NCBI RefSeq assembly: GCF_028287845.1
Contig: NZ_JAQBOW010000089.1
Span: 1-32,378, forward strand
Direction of reading: 5' to 3'
DNA: 32,378 nucleotides
From: Mucilaginibacter sp.
Lineage (GTDB): Bacteria > Bacteroidota > Bacteroidia > Sphingobacteriales > Sphingobacteriaceae
Shown: in pieces, positions 6,951-15,319 of the stretch
Position numbering within the stretch: position 1 is the first letter of the stretch
How the letters are laid out: every line of letters begins with the position of its first letter
Translations under genes and position numbers: made by a program
Notes under the pieces: model-generated
What the model was told of the DNA's origin: nothing
Databases searched by the model: none
Seen by the model: only the letters and a program-made list of their open reading frames with translations

Positions 6951-9398
6951 TTAATTACCACCACCTACTCTTCCTTTTTCATCTTCGGCACCGCCGCGGT
7001 GTTCGCGATTCTTAATTTTTGAGTTACCAAAGTTGTAAGTAATATTAAGTTTTAATAAGCGGGAATCGCTTTTTTGCTTTACAGTAAAATCATTACTCAA
7101 TTCATTACTGCTTATGTCATTACGACGGGTATTAAAAATATCATCTAACCCCAGTTTAACATTGAATTTTTTATTGGCAAACGAACGGCTAATAGCAGCA
7201 TCAATGCCATGCCTTGGGAATATGTTAAATATGCCATAGGTTAATGATGAATGATAATCGCCCGATACTTCCGCTTTAAACTTACCGAACATAAAGTTTT
7301 GAGTTGTTCTGAATACAAATGCTTTTTTACCATTATCAACACTACCACCTATCAATCCGTTTGATTTAAAGCCCAGGTAAAATCCGTTAAAATTAAAATT
7401 ACCGGTCCACCAGTTAGCTATAGTATAAGGCGAGTATACATTAATATTATAGCTGTTTTGTACTTGCAGGTTGGCATGCGTCTCAAAAGATTTATTGCCT
7501 TGTGTTAAAATAAGCTCGGTAATAGCGTCAGTAGTTTTACTGTAGCCCATGCTTACATTAATGGTTTTATTATAGGTATAAGTAAACTCGAAATTATTGG
7601 TGTATTGCGGCTTTAAAAAAGAGTTTCCCTGCGAGTAGGTATACGGATCAAGGTAATAGATAAACGGGTTTAAATTATCATAGCTGGGACGGTCAATACG
7701 GCGGCTGTATGAAAAGCCTATTTCGTTTTTTTTGTTTAATTTTTGGTTGATAAACATACTTGGGAACAAATTCAAATAACTACGGTCTACAGGCGTGCTG
7801 CCTAAAAGGTCTCCGTTTGATTGCGTATACTCTGCCCTTAACCCTAACTGTACCGATCCGTTTTTATATTCTTTGTTCAGGTTTACATAGCCCGCATCAA
7901 TTTTCTCCTTATAAATAAAGCGATTGGTGCGGCTGGTATCATTTACATAGAGCCCGCCCGATGATTTTTGTGCCTGTAGATCGTTGTCTGTTTTAACACT
8001 GCTAAACTTCACTCCAGCTTCAAGCTTCATTGTTTTATTTAATGGCTTAGTATAATCTGCCTTGCCGCTATATATCTCAATATTTGATGGTGTTTGGTTA
8101 CGTAATAATTGTGGCGCGTGCTGTATGCTGCCATTGGGTAAAAAATAATCGGTATTATAATCAGCTTTTGAGTTATTGTTAAATTTTGAATAATCAAGAT
8201 CAATGCCTAATTCCTGGCCCAGGGTATCGATCTTCAAACGGTCATTAAGGTTTAACGTAAAGTTTTTATAAGATTGATTAATGGATGAATTAGTACTTAA
8301 GGATGAATCGGGCACACCCAGAGTTGAACCGATAATGGTATGATTATAATTACCGTCATGCTCGGTATTTGAGTAACCGCTCACAACAACTCCAATGGTA
8401 TTTTTGCTGCTCACATCATAATCTGCGCCCAAATTATAATTGTTGTAGTGGTTGATTTGCGGCATTTGCGATAGCTGGCTAAAATAGGTATGCTTGCCTG
8501 TTCCATCGGTAATTATACGTTCAATGTTCATTTCGCGGTAACGCGGGTTATCGCCATGGCTAAAAGTGCCAAACAGGTTAAGATTACCTTCTTTATGATT
8601 TAAATTAAGGCTCATGTTATCTCTTGAACGCTTATTGCGCCCCACGCCTATATTAACACTGCCATTAGTGCCGCTTTGCTTGTTCTTTTTTAGTTTGATA
8701 TTAATAATGCCCGAATTGCCGGACGCATCATATTTAGCTGATGGATTGGTAATGATCTCGATAGATTGTATGGTAGTGCCATCAGTCGAACGTAATAGAG
8801 TAGCTAATTGTGCAGGGGACAAATAGGTAAGTTTGTCATTTATCATTACCGTTACACCTTGTTTGCCATTTAGGCTAATGTTATCATCCTTATCAACATC
8901 AACACCCGGTGCTTTTTGTAATATTTCTAATGCTGTGTTTCCGGCTGCTAAAACGCTATTTTCAACATTCATTACGGTGCGGTCTATTTTGCGCTCAATC
9001 AGGGGCCTTGATGAAGTAATGGTGACCGTATTTAAACTTTTCACATTAGGGTGCATAGTTAAATCAGGAACGGCAAGGCGTGCATTAGTTACGCTGAATA
9101 CCGCGCTTGCCGCTTTATTATATCCCACAGTTGTTCCTTTAACTATATAATTGCCCGGGCTAATATTATCAAAAGCATATACGCCGTCGACATTGGTAAG
9201 TGTGCCCTTAACAACGGTAGAGTCTGTTGCTTTTAACAGGCTAACGGTAGCGTAATCTATAGGTGTGTTTTGCTCGCCAACCAGCTTGCCTGTTATAGTA
9301 ATAGTTGGTTTTGCTGTTTGCGCAAATGCGGCGCTGAAGCCCCATATTGTTAATAGCAGCGTATAATATATTTTAGTAGTGATTGATTTCATAAGCAT
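6951..9398 (-). CDS. Outer-membrane beta-barrel protein, TonB-dependent-receptor-like (OMP_b-brl_3 type)
   Basis: The 815-aa protein has a Sec signal peptide ending near AAFAQ (residue 27), a carboxypeptidase-regulatory-like beta-sandwich (about 31-115), a plug-like region (about 120-235, with LLRSTDGTTIQSIEIITNPS and SGIINIKLKKN) and a long beta-barrel rich in aromatic-ended strands. The barrel includes the family motif GFSYSRRIDRPSYDNLNPF (about 570-588). It is not a SusC protein and has no SusD partner. The ligand is unknown. Two in-frame starts exist (9398 and 9392); either leaves an intact signal peptide. It lies 167 bases downstream of the padR-pspC group in the same direction and may belong to it. 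No clear promoter was found in that gap. Confidence 0.85.
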   Translation of the reverse strand: MLMKSITTKIYYTLLLTIWGFSAAFAQTAKPTITITGKLVGEQNTPIDYATVSLLKATDSTVVKGTLTNVDGVYAFDNISPGNYIVKGTTVGYNKAASAVFSVTNARLAVPDLTMHPNVKSLNTVTITSSRPLIERKIDRTVMNVENSVLAAGNTALEILQKAPGVDVDKDDNISLNGKQGVTVMINDKLTYLSPAQLATLLRSTDGTTIQSIEIITNPSAKYDASGNSGIINIKLKKNKQSGTNGSVNIGVGRNKRSRDNMSLNLNHKEGNLNLFGTFSHGDNPRYREMNIERIITDGTGKHTYFSQLSQMPQINHYNNYNLGADYDVSSKNTIGVVVSGYSNTEHDGNYNHTIIGSTLGVPDSSLSTNSSINQSYKNFTLNLNDRLKIDTLGQELGIDLDYSKFNNNSKADYNTDYFLPNGSIQHAPQLLRNQTPSNIEIYSGKADYTKPLNKTMKLEAGVKFSSVKTDNDLQAQKSSGGLYVNDTSRTNRFIYKEKIDAGYVNLNKEYKNGSVQLGLRAEYTQSNGDLLGSTPVDRSYLNLFPSMFINQKLNKKNEIGFSYSRRIDRPSYDNLNPFIYYLDPYTYSQGNSFLKPQYTNNFEFTYTYNKTINVSMGYSKTTDAITELILTQGNKSFETHANLQVQNSYNINVYSPYTIANWWTGNFNFNGFYLGFKSNGLIGGSVDNGKKAFVFRTTQNFMFGKFKAEVSGDYHSSLTYGIFNIFPRHGIDAAISRSFANKKFNVKLGLDDIFNTRRNDISSNELSNDFTVKQKSDSRLLKLNITYNFGNSKIKNREHRGGAEDEKGRVGGGN

Positions 9399-9565
9399 AA
9401 TTTTTAGGCAATAGCATTCCAGTGAAGGGTTTTTCCTTCTTTTTTTGTTTGTTAATAAAGTTTGATAATTTAACCGGTGTGTTTCCTGGCCGGTGTTGTT
9501 TATAGTGTATGTTTTAAATGCAGTGGCAAACGTTTTTATATAAGATGCAAAAAGGATGCAATAGG

Positions 9566-9796
9566 TTACAAATTAATTTCATTTTTTAATGCCGGGAAAA
9601 ACGTAACCACTATATCATTTAAAACCGAAAAAGGCACAGGGTCCGATGTATTACAAACCAGAAGCGATTTGCCTTTAACTGTAACATGCTTTTCTGCTTT
9701 ATTGGTAATAGCTATACTATTAATATATAAGGTTAATATAAGCCCGCAAATAAGCAGCAGACTTATATGCCTCATATAGGTAACTAATAGTTTCAT
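9566..9796 (-). CDS. Small single-pass membrane or secreted protein of unknown function
   Basis: This 76-aa reading frame starts on an ATG that overlaps the stop of the PspC gene as TAATG, a strong sign of translational coupling. Residues 10-30 form a hydrophobic segment (ISLLLICGLILTLYINSIAI), either an anchor or an uncleaved signal, followed by about 45 residues outside the membrane. I recognise no family. The overlap and the credible membrane segment favour a real gene over a chance frame; an antisense frame of similar length at 9477-9779 has neither. Confidence 0.6.
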   Translation of the reverse strand: MKLLVTYMRHISLLLICGLILTLYINSIAITNKAEKHVTVKGKSLLVCNTSDPVPFSVLNDIVVTFFPALKNEINL

Positions 9797-11454
9797 TATT
9801 TAACTTTTGCAGGTTTTACAACTTTAGCCGAATCTGGTTTAACCGCAGCCGTAACCAGGGTATCAATCTTACATTGCAGGCCAGTAGCTGTCATAACAAA
9901 AGCTGCCGACGGAAAATCTTCGGATCTTTTATTGGTTGTATTACACTCTCTTATGTCGACAATGCCATTAATATGGCGGTTAATATCGTTGTCAACTACA
10001 ACCGTGGCGTTCAATGGTATCTTTAAAGTAAGCTCTACGCTTTGGTCATGCCAACCGGTATTGGCATTGCGCTGTAAATACCGGTCGAACTTGATAATAG
10101 AATCTTGTTGTACATATATATACTTTGTATTACGGGCATTAAGCAAGGCATCATCATAACGGCTGCCTTTGGCATGAAAGGTCTCAACCAGCACCGGCTG
10201 GCTCACATCGCTTTTTTCTATATTGATAGAAATGTTATTTCGTTCAATTTCATCAAAGTCGTCGCCATCAATAGTAACCACCATATTTTGGAAGTTTGAT
10301 TTCATGTTCAATCGTACACTATCCTCGTGTGAAAAATATTTTACATCATTTAATTTTAAATAGTAGATGTTTTTTGATGATGGCTTTAAGGTAAGTGTTT
10401 GATTAAAGCTGGCTGACGACCGGAACCCGGCTGCTACCTTTGTGCCATAGTAAGCTAACACCCCAATAGCAAACAACCAAAGTACAAATATCACAGACCC
10501 TATAGATTTATCGACGGTGCGCGTATTAAATATGGCTCTTAATGTTAGCAGAAAAATGGCTACTAACGGTATAATTGCTACAACAAAACCCGATATCAAT
10601 ATCCGGTTAGCATATTGGTTGGACATGATGCTGAAAGGGAACATGTGCATGTGGCTGTCGCCCCATACTGTTGCCATGCCCAGGCAAACTGTAAGAAATA
10701 TGGCAAAACCCAAGCATGCCAATAATATAGCTATGCCTAATATCTTAACCAACACACGCCCCGCACCTGTAATAAATTTACCCAGGTGATAAAAGAACTC
10801 GCTCACAAAATCTCTAAACTTGTATATAATAGGCCTGGCCTCGGCATGCAGATTACTTAAATGATTACGGACGGCACTCAGCTCTTCTTCGAAATTATTT
10901 TTGAAACCCTGAAGGTTTAGTTTCTCCCCTTTCATGGCCATACGATCGGCACGGGTAATGGCGCGGGGTATTACTATCCACAATATAGCATACAATAAAA
11001 CACCTGTTCCAAAAAAAACGACTGACAAGGCAAAGGCCAGCCTTACCCAAATGGTTTGTATATCAAAATAATTTGCCAGCCCGGCGCAAACACCACCTAG
11101 TAAATGATCGTCCGGATCGCGGAACAGCGTGCGCGTGCCGCTATTATTATAAGCATAGTTGCTATGTGTGGTTGATGTTTCTTCTTCGGCATGCTCAAAA
11201 TCTTCAACGGTACCCATTTGCTCAATAATTAACCTAACATCCTGCTCGACTATAACCTGTTTGTTTTCACGAGCCAGTATATCAGTAAACATTTCGGCAA
11301 TGCGGTTTTCAATATCTGTTGTAATTTCAAGGCTGTCTGCCGAGTTTAAAAAATGACGTTTTACATCCGTCATATAATTTCTTAATGTTTCGTAGGCATC
11401 TTCTTCAATATGAAAGACGGTGCCGTTTATGTTTATAATGATTGTTTTGTTCAT
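9796..11454 (-). CDS. PspC-domain membrane protein
   Basis: The 552-aa protein starts with a cytosolic region (about 1-100; MNKTIIININGTVFHIEEDA) usual in Bacteroidota PspC proteins, then a PspC domain (about 109-166) with the hallmark LLGGVCAGLANYFDIQTIWV followed by a membrane helix. Further membrane segments lie near 235-262, 285-309 and 318-340. The C-terminal 200 residues form a beta-rich region without membrane helices, probably exposed outside the cytoplasm. PspC proteins elsewhere sense envelope stress and regulate the phage-shock response; no PspA or PspF is visible here. The gene follows padR by 24 bases and overlaps the next small gene, so the three form an operon. Confidence 0.88.
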   Translation of the reverse strand: MNKTIIININGTVFHIEEDAYETLRNYMTDVKRHFLNSADSLEITTDIENRIAEMFTDILARENKQVIVEQDVRLIIEQMGTVEDFEHAEEETSTTHSNYAYNNSGTRTLFRDPDDHLLGGVCAGLANYFDIQTIWVRLAFALSVVFFGTGVLLYAILWIVIPRAITRADRMAMKGEKLNLQGFKNNFEEELSAVRNHLSNLHAEARPIIYKFRDFVSEFFYHLGKFITGAGRVLVKILGIAILLACLGFAIFLTVCLGMATVWGDSHMHMFPFSIMSNQYANRILISGFVVAIIPLVAIFLLTLRAIFNTRTVDKSIGSVIFVLWLFAIGVLAYYGTKVAAGFRSSASFNQTLTLKPSSKNIYYLKLNDVKYFSHEDSVRLNMKSNFQNMVVTIDGDDFDEIERNNISINIEKSDVSQPVLVETFHAKGSRYDDALLNARNTKYIYVQQDSIIKFDRYLQRNANTGWHDQSVELTLKIPLNATVVVDNDINRHINGIVDIRECNTTNKRSEDFPSAAFVMTATGLQCKIDTLVTAAVKPDSAKVVKPAKVK

Positions 11455-11478
11455 GATATGATATTTTAGCGGTTTGGT

Positions 11479-11811
11479 TTATTTCTTTTTTCCAATAGCG
11501 GTTTGTACTGCAAAGGCAAGCTCTTGCCATGTTTTATCCAACTGTTCCAGCGTCTTCCGTCCTTCATCAGATAGGGCGTAATATTTTCTTGGTGGCCCAG
11601 ACGTTGATTCAACCCAATTATAAGTAAGCAGGCCGTTGTTTTTTAACCGGGTTAATAAGGGATATAAGGTGCCTTCAACCACAAGTAGCTGTGCGTTCTT
11701 CAGCTCGGCAATTATATCAGAGGCGTAGGTTTCGTCACGGGCTATGATTGATAGTATGCAATACTCCAATATACCCTTACGCATTTGTGTTTGTGTGTTT
11801 TCTGCAATCAT
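11479..11811 (-). CDS. PadR-family transcriptional regulator
   Basis: The 110-aa protein is a short PadR winged-helix regulator. Visible family marks are MRKGILEYCILSII (10-23), YASDIIAEL (about 29-37), the wing motif VVEGTLYPLLTRLKNNGLL (about 44-62) and STSGPPRKYYALSDEG (about 69-84). PadR proteins usually repress their own operon and respond to small ligands or membrane stress. It is the first gene of the padR-pspC group. A perfect inverted repeat lies within its promoter region, consistent with autoregulation. Starting at M1 leaves almost no leader from the predicted promoter; a start at M10 (11784) would give a short leader. Confidence 0.92.
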   Translation of the reverse strand: MIAENTQTQMRKGILEYCILSIIARDETYASDIIAELKNAQLLVVEGTLYPLLTRLKNNGLLTYNWVESTSGPPRKYYALSDEGRKTLEQLDKTWQELAFAVQTAIGKKK

Positions 11812-11815
11812 CCGA

Positions 11816-11847
11816 CAAAGATATATGTTTTAAAATGTATTATGCAA
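11816..11847 (-). promoter_or_regulatory. Promoter of the padR operon
   Basis: On the minus strand, TATCTTTG (11823-11816) matches the Bacteroidota -7 element TAnnTTTG, with TTG (11847-11845) 21 bases upstream as a -33 element. The -7 element ends only four bases before the padR ATG, so the transcript would be leaderless or nearly so. Confidence 0.5.
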
Positions 11848-11852
11848 TACAT
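11835..11852. promoter_or_regulatory. Candidate PadR operator
   Basis: ATGTATT (11835-11841) and AATACAT (11846-11852) form a perfect 7-base inverted repeat with a 4-base spacer. Outer ATGT/ACAT ends are typical of PadR operators, although the 10-base spacing between them is slightly wider than the usual 8. It overlaps the -33 element of the padR promoter, which suits repression by occlusion. Confidence 0.55.
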
Positions 11853-11927
11853 AGTACTAAAAATATTTATAATTAAAGATGAAAAGCACTTTTTAAAAAA
11901 AAAAGTTTTAGTTTTTAATTAATTTAA

Positions 11928-11959
11928 TTTGCGTTTCTGATAGTGGAACGTTACTTTTA
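11928..11959 (+). promoter_or_regulatory. Candidate promoter for the first SusC-SusD operon
   Basis: TTTG (11928-11931) is followed after 20 bases by TACTTTTA (11952-11959), one mismatch from TAnnTTTG. It would give a leader of about 30 bases before the SusC ATG at 11998. Confidence 0.4.
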
Positions 11960-11997
11960 TAACTAATTAACTATTAACTGATCTTATTATTTCAAAC

Positions 11998-14900
11998 ATG
12001 AAAAAACTTCTACTAGTAAGTTTGTGTTTTCTGGTGTTATGTATAACACAAGCATTTGCACAAAACCGTACTGTTACTGGTACGGTTACAGCCAAAGATG
12101 ATGGCCTACCCATTCCGGGAGTAACAGTAAAAATTAAAGGAACAAATTTCGGTGCCCCAACGGATGTCAATGGTAAGTTTTCATTAAGCGCCGCTCCAAA
12201 CTCAGTTTTGGTAGTAAGTTTTATTGGATACATAACCCAGGAAGTCCCTGTAAAGAGCGAAACTATGAACATCGTGCTTGCGACTTCAACCGCACAGGAG
12301 CTTGGTGAAGTAGTTGTAACGGGCGCGTTAGGTATCAGGCGTCAGGCCAAGGAGCTTGGCTATGCTGCTACCAGCGTAACCAGTAAACAACTTACCGAAA
12401 CACACCCAACAAACTTTACCAACGGATTAACTGGCAAGGCCCCGGGCTTGGTAATTAGTACGCTTGATAATGGTATTGATCCGCAAACCCGTTTTACATT
12501 GCGGGGTAACCGCCACATTAATGGTAACAACTACGCGTTGGTATTATTAAATGGTGTTCCAATCTCACCAAATGATGTAAACACTATCAACCCTGATGAT
12601 ATTGAATCAGTTGATATATTGAACGGTGCCGGTGCAGCTTCCCTATATGGTTCTGAAGCTTCTAACGGTGCGTTAAGTATAACTACTAAACATGGTTCTT
12701 CAACAGGTGCCCCCCAAATTACCTATTCAAACACGCTATTAGCCGAAAGGATTGCTTATATGCCGGCTTTGCAAACAGAGTTTGGCGCTTATGGTGGTGA
12801 AGGCGGCACTAACGTAAATCCTAATGATACATATAACGGTTTTATTGATCCTTATACAGGCTTAATTACTAAACAAGCCCCTTTCGAAAACCAATCATAT
12901 GGTCCGCGTTACGATGGTTCGATGCAGCAATTAGGCTTACCCGTAGGTTCTGATAATGGCCCGGTGCAAAGATTTCCTTATTCAACCCTGGCAAAAGACC
13001 CGCGTTTGGCATTCTTCCAAACAGGTCTTTCTGATCAAAACAACCTATCATACGCTATAGGCGATGCTGCAAACAGCTTCAACTTATCAGTGAATAATCT
13101 AGCCAGAAAAGGTGTTGTTCCAAATGACAGATTTGACCGTACGGTAGTCCGTATGTCTGCAGGAAGAACTTACGGTATATTCAAGGCTGAGTTCACTGCA
13201 AGTTATACACGTTCAAATAGAAGTACTTATGGCTCTGGTTATGACGGATCAACTCTTGACGGGGGCCGTACATTATTTTCATCAATAATCAATACACCAT
13301 CATGGGTTCCTTTAACTAATTATAAAGATCCTACTGCATTATTTGCCGATCCGAACAGTTACTTTAACTCATACGGTGTTAACCCTTACTGGATCGTTCA
13401 AAATTCGCGTTATAATACGCAATCAGATGCTTTCAACGGGAGCTTTACCGGTAAATTAACGCCAACAAATTGGTTTGACCTTACCTATCGTATCGCCGAT
13501 AACTACGGTGTAGCTACGCAAACTTTTACACGTGCGCAGGTTAATTTTACAGCTTACTATCGTAGTGACCCATTTGCTACCAATAACGAAGCTTATGGTG
13601 CTTTTGGTACTGCATTCAACACTCCGGGTAGTATTCCGGGACAACTTCAAAATATTACCCAATATGGTGATGGTACAGTTAGTAGCAGTATAAATACGGT
13701 AGCGGGCGTAAATAACGTTGGTGCAGGACCTCAAGGCTATGCACGTCTTACGCAAGATGTTTTTGCAAACTTCCATAAAACTTTCTTTAATGATTTTAAA
13801 GCTAACTTATTGTTAGGCAGCTCAATTTGGGAAGAATCATACAGGCAAATATCAAACAGTAGTACACAATTATTGATCGATAAATTTTACAGCATTGGCT
13901 CTATCTTAGGGGTGCCAACAACTGCTTCATCAATAGGATATATACGCCAGATAGCCTGGTTAGGTGATATAAACATCAGCTATAAAAACTATGCATTCTT
14001 AGAAATTACAGATCGTAATGATAATGATTCAAGGCTTTCTGCCTCTCAGCGATCATTCTGGTATCCATCAGTAAAAGGTTCGGTAGTGCTTTCAGACGCT
14101 ATACCCGCTTTAAAGGATAACAAATATTTAAGTTATGCTAAAGTACGCGGATCATGGACCAAAGTAGGTGATGTAAACGTAAGCCCTTATAGCATCAACA
14201 ATACTTATGCGGTAACAAACGGTTTCCCATACGGAAGCAGTGGCGGTTTAAGCTTAAGCACTACTTTAAATAACCCATCATTAAAACCAGAATTTACCAA
14301 AGAGTTTGAATTTGGTGCTGATTTAGGTTTCTGGGATAACCGTATCAACGGCAGCATTACTTATTATAAGAGTAATACAACAAACCAAACACTTGCAGTT
14401 ACAACTGCACCAGAAACCGGATATGCAAATACCCTTGTTAACGTAGGCGAGGTTGAAAACACAGGTTTGGAAACTAAAATAGATGTACAAGTTTTAACCA
14501 AACAAGCTAATGGCGGCTTTGGTTTAAACCTTGCTGCTAACTTTACTATACAAAACTCAAACGTAGTATCTTTAACAGGTGGTTTACCTTCTATTTCTTT
14601 AGGTGGTTACACCAATGCTACAATATCAGCAGTGGCTGGCCGTCCTTACCCGGTTATATTAGGCACAGACATTGTTCGCGATCCTAGTGGCCATCCTATT
14701 GTTAGTGCTACTACAGGCGAGCCTTCATTGAACCCTAATTTAACTGATCTGGGCCGTACAACACCTAAATATTTGTTAGGCATGACTCAAACCTTAAGCT
14801 ATAAATTTATTAGCCTTGCCATAACCAGTGAGTTTCGTACAGGTAACGTAATTTATAATCAGGGGTTATCTCAAGCTACTGGGTCAGGTATTTCACAATT

Positions 14901-15309
14901 ATCAGCATCAAGCGGTCGCCAACGTTTTGTATTCCCTAACTCAGTGATCCAAACTTCACCGGGTGTATATGTTGCAAATACAAATACTACTACGTCAAGC
15001 GGTGATATTAACTTCTTTGATAAAGGAGCGTATTATACAGCAGCAAGTACTTATGTAACAAGCGGCGCTTTCTGGAAATTAAGAGAGGCTGATTTAAATT
15101 TTGATCTAACATCGTTTGTTAAACAATTTAAAGTAATTAAAAGAGCCTCAGTATCTATAATAGGCAGAAACTTATTTATGTGGAGACCAAAATCAAATAA
15201 TTGGACGGATCCAGAGTTTGCAGGCACGTCAGGAAATGCTATTGGTTACGAAAACAACCAGCTTCCGCCAACGCGTTTGTTTGGTGCTAACTTAAATGTA
15301 ACTTTTTAA
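11998..15309 (+). CDS. SusC/RagA-family TonB-linked outer-membrane protein (locus 1)
   Basis: The 1103-aa protein is a full-length SusC-type transporter. It has a Sec signal peptide ending in AFAQ (residue 22), a carboxypeptidase-regulatory domain (about 23-98, VTGTVTAKDDGLPIPGVTVK), a TonB-box-like segment GEVVVTGALGI (about 102-112), a plug domain with YALVLLNGVPIS and the family motif AASLYGSEASNGALSITTKHG, and a 22-strand-type barrel ending in NVTF. It would import oligosaccharides or peptides across the outer membrane with the SusD-like lipoprotein encoded 10 bases downstream. The ELGYAATSV segment after the TonB box is typical of SusC proteins paired with SusD-like_2 partners. The substrate cannot be read from the sequence, and no degradative enzyme lies next to it. 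Confidence 0.95.
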   Translation: MKKLLLVSLCFLVLCITQAFAQNRTVTGTVTAKDDGLPIPGVTVKIKGTNFGAPTDVNGKFSLSAAPNSVLVVSFIGYITQEVPVKSETMNIVLATSTAQELGEVVVTGALGIRRQAKELGYAATSVTSKQLTETHPTNFTNGLTGKAPGLVISTLDNGIDPQTRFTLRGNRHINGNNYALVLLNGVPISPNDVNTINPDDIESVDILNGAGAASLYGSEASNGALSITTKHGSSTGAPQITYSNTLLAERIAYMPALQTEFGAYGGEGGTNVNPNDTYNGFIDPYTGLITKQAPFENQSYGPRYDGSMQQLGLPVGSDNGPVQRFPYSTLAKDPRLAFFQTGLSDQNNLSYAIGDAANSFNLSVNNLARKGVVPNDRFDRTVVRMSAGRTYGIFKAEFTASYTRSNRSTYGSGYDGSTLDGGRTLFSSIINTPSWVPLTNYKDPTALFADPNSYFNSYGVNPYWIVQNSRYNTQSDAFNGSFTGKLTPTNWFDLTYRIADNYGVATQTFTRAQVNFTAYYRSDPFATNNEAYGAFGTAFNTPGSIPGQLQNITQYGDGTVSSSINTVAGVNNVGAGPQGYARLTQDVFANFHKTFFNDFKANLLLGSSIWEESYRQISNSSTQLLIDKFYSIGSILGVPTTASSIGYIRQIAWLGDINISYKNYAFLEITDRNDNDSRLSASQRSFWYPSVKGSVVLSDAIPALKDNKYLSYAKVRGSWTKVGDVNVSPYSINNTYAVTNGFPYGSSGGLSLSTTLNNPSLKPEFTKEFEFGADLGFWDNRINGSITYYKSNTTNQTLAVTTAPETGYANTLVNVGEVENTGLETKIDVQVLTKQANGGFGLNLAANFTIQNSNVVSLTGGLPSISLGGYTNATISAVAGRPYPVILGTDIVRDPSGHPIVSATTGEPSLNPNLTDLGRTTPKYLLGMTQTLSYKFISLAITSEFRTGNVIYNQGLSQATGSGISQLSASSGRQRFVFPNSVIQTSPGVYVANTNTTTSSGDINFFDKGAYYTAASTYVTSGAFWKLREADLNFDLTSFVKQFKVIKRASVSIIGRNLFMWRPKSNNWTDPEFAGTSGNAIGYENNQLPPTRLFGANLNVTF

Positions 15310-15319
15310 TAAAAAGATA

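Noticed and set aside
9477..9779. 100-codon plus-strand frame
   Set aside because: It is antisense to the 76-aa gene, which has a TAATG coupling and a membrane segment; this frame has neither.
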